Source: Promethearchaeota archaeon
Lineage (GTDB): Archaea; Asgardarchaeota; Lokiarchaeia; Sigynarchaeales; SOKP01
DNA: 10,042 nucleotides
Direction of reading: 5' to 3'
Assembly: GCA_030608765.1 (NCBI GenBank)
Contig: JAUWDN010000016.1
Coordinates: 1-10,042 of the forward strand
The position numbers and the translations under genes were made by a program. The stretch's first letter is position 1, and the number at the start of each line of letters is the position of its first letter. Shown piece by piece: positions 6,576 through 10,042 of this stretch. Under the pieces are notes generated by a model. The model had not been told where the DNA came from, did not search any database, and worked only from the letters and a program-made list of their open reading frames with translations.

Positions 6576-8603
6576 ATGTCTGATTTACAGATCAATGTAA
6601 GAATCGGTGTTTATATCTGCAGATGAGGAGTTAATATTGGTAATAGCGTTAATTGCGATATAGTAAGAGACATTGTTGAATTGCTTCCTGATGTAGAAAT
6701 CGCGAGAGTAAACGATTTCACTTGTAGCGATCCGGGACAAAATATTATTAAGAACGATATCTTAGATTTAGGCTTAACGCGGGTCGTCGTTGCGGCGTGT
6801 ACTCCAAAGATACACGAGTCTACTTATCGAGCGGTGTTAATTGAAGCGGGATTGAGCCCTTATTACTTTCAAATGGTAAATATTCGCGAGCATTGTTCGT
6901 TTGTGCACAAAAACGACATTAAAAATGCCACTGAAAAAGCGATTAGAATGGTTATAGGAGGAATAAATCGTGCTCGCCAGTTAGAAGTCATCCCTTACAA
7001 GGAGATTCCTGTGAAGAAAGCTGCTTTAGTTGTCGGTGCGGGAATAGCTGGAATGAACGCTGCTTTAGACTTAGCAAACCAAGGTATAAGTGTTTATCTT
7101 GTCGAAAAGGAAGCTACTATAGGAGGAAAAATGGCACAATTAGATAGAATCTACCCTACAGACGATTGTGGTATATGAGTTCTGGCACCAATCATGGTTA
7201 ATACTTCGAAACATCCTAACATAACTCTATTTACATACAGCGAAATCGTTGAGTTTAGTGGTATCCCAGGGAATTTCAATGTTAAAGTAAAGAAAAACCC
7301 CCGCTATGTGGACGAAAAGAAATGCACGGGCTGCGGACTATGTACGGAAAAATGTCCTATTAAAGTGCCTGACGAGTTTAACAGGGGGATTGGTGAAAGG
7401 GGTGCAATTTACATACCTTTTCCACAATCTGTACCAAAAATCGCTACAATAGACAGGAGTGTATGTATTGATTGCGGTAGCTGTCAACGAAATTGTCTCG
7501 CTGAAGCAATAGATTTTGATCAACAACCAGAATATATTGATTTAAATGTTGGGGCAGTAATAGCCGCAACTGGTTGGGATGAGTATCCGATTATGAAATA
7601 TAACGATTACAAGTATGGTGTTTATCCTGATGTAATAACTCAAATAGAGTTAGAGCGCATGTTAAGCCCCATTGGACCAACAGGAGGTCATCTCTATAGA
7701 ATCTCTGACGGAAAAAAACCAAAAATAGTAGCTATGATTCAGTGTGTTGGTTCGAGATCGTTAAAAAGAAACCCATACTGTTCTGTAGTTTGTTGCAGCG
7801 TTGCTCTTAAAAACGCTCAGCTGTTAAAGCAAGAATATCCAGACATGGAAATTGTCATATTTTACATAGATATGCGCACATGGGACAAAGGAAACGAAGA
7901 ATACTACAGAAAAGTGAGAGAAGCGGGTGTTTTAACAATTCGGGGAAAAGTAGGAGACATTCAAGAAGACCAAGAAACGAAAAAATTAAAACTTACAGCC
8001 TCTGATACTCTTACGAATCAAATAATTAACCTGAACGCTGACTTAGTCGTTTTATCAACAGGTATGGTTCCTTCTAAAAGTTCGGTAAAACTAACTGAAA
8101 CATTAGGCTTGAGTACAGACAGTTATGGGTTTTTATCCGAGATTCACGGGTGCTTAAAACCTCAAGAGACAACTAACATGGGCATTTATATATGTGGATG
8201 CGCTGCCGGTCCAAAAAACATACCTTCATCCGTCTCAACAGCTTTAGCAGCCGCAAGTAAAGCGGCTACCTTGCTTTCGAAAGACAAAATCATTCAAGAA
8301 TTAATGGTAGCAGAAGTTGATGATACACTCTGTTTGGGGTGTCATAGATGCGAAAAACTCTGCAACTACAACGCTATAAAAGTCAATGGATTTGGAATTG
8401 CTGAAGTAGATGGTTTAAAATGTAAAGGATGCGGCGTTTGCGTTTCTTCCTGTCCAGCTCGAGCAATCGACCTTAAATATTATAGAGACAGACAATTTGT
8501 TGAAGAAATTAAGGGAATTTGTAGTACTGAGCTTAAATACAAGGATGAATTCGTTGATTTAGTTGACCTTATGTCTAAACCTCTAACTCCTCAAAAAATT
8601 TAA
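6576..8603 (+). CDS. hdrA: HdrA, selenoprotein with two predicted selenocysteines (TGA at 6624 and 7176)
   Basis: HdrA is the FAD-bearing subunit of heterodisulfide reductase that bifurcates electrons between HdrBC and ferredoxin. Reading through two in-frame TGA codons gives 675 residues, a normal HdrA length, with every domain in order. The N-terminal domain has VRIGVYICRU (C15, U17), TCSDPGQN, VVVAACTPK and NIREHCSFVH. An FAD motif GAGIAG lies at 154-159, then DDCGIU (C198, U201) and LAPIMV…KHPNI. The inserted ferredoxin has C250/253/256/260 and C297/300/303/307. The extra cluster site is CVGSR (C390) with YCSVVCC (C402, 406, 407). The second FAD-domain end is VVLSTGMVPS. A C-terminal ferredoxin starts at C586. 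Both U positions are cysteines in ordinary HdrA. HdrA is an established selenoprotein in Sec-decoding archaea. A candidate SECIS follows the TAA stop. No hdrB or hdrC lies nearby. The alternative, a twice-broken pseudogene, is unlikely. Confidence 0.93.
6624..6626 (+). other. In-frame TGA, predicted selenocysteine 17 of HdrA
   Basis: The codons before and after read YICR and GVNIG. Other HdrA proteins have CxCGxNI here, so TGA replaces the second cysteine and gives a CxU pair. The frame, RBS and homology continue on both sides. Confidence 0.87.
7176..7178 (+). other. In-frame TGA, predicted selenocysteine 201 of HdrA
   Basis: The context is DDCGI-TGA-VLAPIM. The family pattern is DCxxCxLAPKM, so TGA replaces the second cysteine of a CxxC and gives CxxU. 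The same frame continues with conserved HdrA sequence for another 474 codons. Confidence 0.9.
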
Positions 8604-8674
8604 TCCGAATTAGAATGACTCTCTTAAAAAAATCATAGTTGGGAGAGAACTGACCCTCTGCAAGGGTTTTCGGA
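8604..8674 (+). ncRNA. Candidate SECIS element in the hdrA 3' UTR
   Basis: The element starts at the first base after the hdrA TAA. An outer stem TCCGAA (8604-8609) pairs with TTCGGA (8669-8674). Inside, CTCTCTT (8619-8625) pairs with GGGAGAG (8641-8647), two of the pairs being G-U, and A8626-8627 can pair with T8639-8640. The apical loop is then AAAAATCATAG, with unpaired A residues. ATGA (8615-8618) sits directly 5' of this stem, and CTGA (8650-8653) lies 3' of it. These match the eukaryotic-type AUGA / apical AA / GA layout. A second short hairpin CCCT-CTGCA-AGGG (8654-8666) lies between. Two points do not match: the inner stem is short, and the 3' GA is separated from it by four bases. 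HdrA needs a SECIS if its TGA codons are decoded. Confidence 0.55.
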
Positions 8675-8681
8675 TATTACG

Positions 8682-8687
8682 TTTTTT
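8682..8687 (+). terminator. T-tract terminator after hdrA
   Basis: Six T residues shortly after the candidate SECIS, so the structure would lie inside the hdrA transcript. The CCCT/AGGG hairpin with four T at 8654-8670 is an alternative stop signal. Confidence 0.5.
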
Positions 8688-8736
8688 ATTAATTTGTATT
8701 TGTGTAGAGTTTCAGAAATAATATGAAATAATAATT

Positions 8737-8964
8737 CTACTCCGCGAAGTATATTTCAAAATATCCACATTTAGAACATATGTATGTTTTAACATTAGGT
8801 GTTCTAAGTCTGTAAACAAAGTCAGTATCTTTTAAAGGAGCCCCACACCTATAACAAACTTCTTCCATTTCTTTCCTTACTGTCTTTTCTACTAACATTT
8901 GTTTCTTACTCAACTCAATATATTTATTTGAATTTATTTTATTATAAAGGTTTCCGATCATCAC
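8737..8964 (-). CDS. Small zinc-ribbon protein, 75 aa
   Basis: The C-terminal half is a zinc ribbon: CYRCGAPL (C37, C40), then about 22 residues later CSKCGY (C63, C66). The end is acidic and aromatic (FEIYFAE). Such mini zinc ribbons are common in archaea as nucleic-acid-binding or regulatory proteins, but the exact role is unknown. Residues 1-32 are basic and have no recognised domain. GTG 8964 (with ATG 8961 next to it) follows AGGAGA at 6-9 bp spacing. However, this start lies inside a 43-bp repeat, and a later ATG at residue 33 has its own AAGGA, so the protein may begin just before the ribbon. It is convergent with hdrA, with its own repeat-rich promoter region. Confidence 0.75.
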   Translation of the reverse strand: MMIGNLYNKINSNKYIELSKKQMLVEKTVRKEMEEVCYRCGAPLKDTDFVYRLRTPNVKTYICSKCGYFEIYFAE

Positions 8965-9077
8965 ATGTAAGTTCTCCTATATAAGTGTGATGGTTTTCGA
9001 TCATCATATTTAGGTTTCCATGTATTGGCGTGACGGTTTTCACCTATCACCATATTAAGTCACTCTAATATTTAATT
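8949..9077. repeat. 43-bp tandem repeat, three diverged copies, upstream of and overlapping the zinc-ribbon gene start
   Basis: Copies begin at 8949, 8992 and 9035, each with GGTTT(T/C)C. Copies 1 and 2 agree at 31 of 43 positions. Copy 3 aligns with small indels. Around the start of copies 2 and 3 there is an inverted pair (TGATG…CATCA, and GTGA…TCAC), as expected for a protein-binding site. The period is about four DNA turns. Confidence 0.7.
8976..8985 (-). promoter_or_regulatory. TATA-like element before the zinc-ribbon gene
   Basis: On the reverse strand the sequence reads CTTATATAGG, within repeat copy 1. It overlaps the AGGAGA that could be the Shine-Dalgarno site. If it is the TATA box, transcription would start near 8955, inside the longest ORF, which would favour a later start codon. 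Confidence 0.35.
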
Positions 9078-9101
9078 ATTAGAATTCCGTAATAAAAGAA
9101 T

Positions 9102-9155
9102 ATATGCCCCATATGAAGGAAAAAGTTTAGATTTTTAGTGATATGCCCCAAATGT
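9102..9155. repeat. Direct repeat ATATGCCCCA(T/A)ATG, two copies 39 bp apart
   Basis: Copies lie at 9102-9115 and 9142-9155 if the shared ATG is included, matching at 13 of 14 bases. The GC-rich CCCC core stands out in AT-rich DNA. The second copy also forms CCC…GGG with the bases that follow. The repeat lies between the CoxE-type gene and the zinc-ribbon gene. Function is unknown; operator or 3'-UTR element are both possible. Confidence 0.45.
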
Positions 9156-9217
9156 GGGTATGTCGTTAAAAATAGATGAAAAACAAACCTATGATCGAAA
9201 TAGAGAATATAAAATTT

Positions 9218-9223
9218 AAAAAA
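9218..9223 (-). terminator. T-tract after the CoxE-type gene
   Basis: Six T on the reverse strand, five bases past the TAA stop at 9228-9230. It is consistent with archaeal oligo-T termination. Confidence 0.45.
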
Positions 9224-9227
9224 CGCT

Positions 9228-10042
9228 TTAATAATTCAGTCCTTTTAGCATTTGGACGGTAGTGTATTGATTTTTACCACCTGTTCTTAAGTAGTTCATG
9301 GCTTCTTCAATTCCTTCCACCGTCAAGTTATACATAGGGATTATACTCGATATAATTTTTCGGGTCCATGGCACCCACTCTAATCGTATTAATTCGGGAT
9401 TTAGCCACACGACATTATTTTTAAAATGGTTAGCAGCTTCTCTAATGTAATAAATTCCCGGCATTTCATTTCTGTGATAATAATAAATTGAGCCATATCG
9501 CTCAGTTAACTCCCACGATGCCATAGCAGCGTCGCCAACAACTACGATTTTATACTTATTATCGTATTTTTTGATAAAATCTTCGAAATCTATGGCTTCA
9601 TCTGGATTACGTTGAGCGTTAAAATAGAGTTTATCGTAAATACAGTTATGGAAGTAATAAAACTTAAAGTCTTTCCAGTGCGACATATTATTTGCTGCTG
9701 AAAAAAGAAGGTTTACCAAATGAGAGTACGGAGTCATGCTTCCTCCAACATCCATTAAAAGGACGAGTTTTACGTTGTTTTTACGGCGTTTTTCAAATAT
9801 AATTTCGATATCTCCTCCATTTTTCGCGGTCATATCGATGGTTTTATCCATATTAAGCTCGTCAAGTTTCCCAATTTCTTCAAGTTTTTTAAGGCGCTTT
9901 AACGCAACTTTTATTTGACGGGTGTCTAATACAACATCTTTTCTATAATCAGAAAAAATTCTTTTTTGGGCGATTTGAACTGCCATGCGCATCCCTGAGC
10001 CTCCTCCTACCCTCATTCCCATCGGATTTTGCCCCGAATGTC
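9228..10042 (-). CDS. VWA-domain protein of the CoxE type, 5' partial
   Basis: CoxE-type proteins are soluble von Willebrand A-domain proteins. They usually work with a MoxR AAA+ ATPase in assembling or inserting cofactors into metalloenzymes (CoxDEF in CO dehydrogenase maturation is the named case). The frame is open to the window edge: HSGQNP precedes the first visible ATG (10022), matching the family's glycine-rich lead-in, so the real start and roughly the first third of the protein are off-window. Visible motifs are FSDYRKDVVLDTRQIKVAL, a region near IDMTAKNGGDIEI, and a MIDAS-like LLMDVGGSM (family form DxGGS instead of DxSxS). Then come FKFYYFHNC, KIVVVGDAAM, MPGIYYI, NNVVWLNPE and IIPMYNLTVEGIEEA. 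The C-terminus is complete. No MoxR gene is in the window and one might be expected just upstream. Confidence 0.9.
   Translation of the reverse strand, partial: HSGQNPMGMRVGGGSGMRMAVQIAQKRIFSDYRKDVVLDTRQIKVALKRLKKLEEIGKLDELNMDKTIDMTAKNGGDIEIIFEKRRKNNVKLVLLMDVGGSMTPYSHLVNLLFSAANNMSHWKDFKFYYFHNCIYDKLYFNAQRNPDEAIDFEDFIKKYDNKYKIVVVGDAAMASWELTERYGSIYYYHRNEMPGIYYIREAANHFKNNVVWLNPELIRLEWVPWTRKIISSIIPMYNLTVEGIEEAMNYLRTGGKNQYTTVQMLKGLNY

Noticed and set aside
7338..7526. Reverse-strand ORF inside hdrA
   Set aside because: It lies opposite the conserved ferredoxin insert of HdrA and is a shadow.
6681..8603. hdrA as two separate genes or a pseudogene
   Set aside because: Both interruptions are TGA at conserved Cys positions, the frame never shifts, and no other degeneration is seen.
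8614..8653. Box C/D sRNA (AATGA … CTGA)
   Set aside because: Full box C is missing and there are no second C'/D' boxes. A SECIS explains the motifs better because it follows a Sec gene.
9736..9918. Forward ORF inside the CoxE-type gene
   Set aside because: It is a shadow of the VWA domain with low-complexity serine and phenylalanine content.
10020..10022. ATG at 10022 as the start of the CoxE-type gene
   Set aside because: The reading frame continues to the window edge with family-like sequence (HSGQNP), so the start is outside.

Overview
The window is AT-rich archaeal DNA with closely packed hydrogenase genes, TATA-box promoters, Shine-Dalgarno sites and T-tract terminators. The gene content (a group 3c-like [NiFe]-hydrogenase, an HdrA-MvhD fusion, and an HdrA read through two in-frame TGA codons) points to a selenocysteine-decoding archaeon. 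An Asgard archaeon of the Lokiarchaeia type is the best guess. A Sec-decoding methanogen such as a Methanococcales member is the main alternative. The assignment is an inference from the sequence and has not been searched.

Layout. Positions 1-3288 (+) hold a hydrogenase operon: the 3' part of a degenerate HdrA fused to MvhD (its start lies outside the window), then the small subunit MvhG and the large subunit MvhA, which overlap each other. Positions 3289-3652 are a promoter region with three 22-bp tandem repeats just upstream of a clear TATA box. Positions 3653-5932 (+) hold an unrecognised 235-residue protein followed by a dihydrolipoamide dehydrogenase. Positions 5933-6575 are mostly non-coding, with one doubtful small reverse ORF. 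Positions 6576-8603 (+) are one complete hdrA gene of 676 codons. It looks like two broken ORFs only if TGA is read as stop, because both TGA codons (6624 and 7176) fall where HdrA proteins carry conserved cysteines. The 3' UTR that follows holds a candidate SECIS element. Positions 8737-8964 (-) encode a small zinc-ribbon protein, behind a promoter region built from 43-bp tandem repeats. Positions 9228-10042 (-) are the C-terminal part of a CoxE-type VWA-domain protein, cut by the window edge.

How the parts fit. In hydrogenotrophic archaea MvhADG oxidises H2 and passes electrons through MvhD to HdrA, whose FAD bifurcates them between HdrBC (heterodisulfide) and ferredoxin. The window encodes the hydrogenase and HdrA sides but no HdrB or HdrC. 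Two HdrA types are present: a degenerate one fused to MvhD and a full-length one with two predicted selenocysteines. The most interesting content is this double-Sec HdrA with its candidate eukaryote-like SECIS. Next are a hydrogenase large subunit with two unusual His-to-Gln changes and no C-terminal processing peptide, and two separate iterated-repeat promoter regions that share a core motif.
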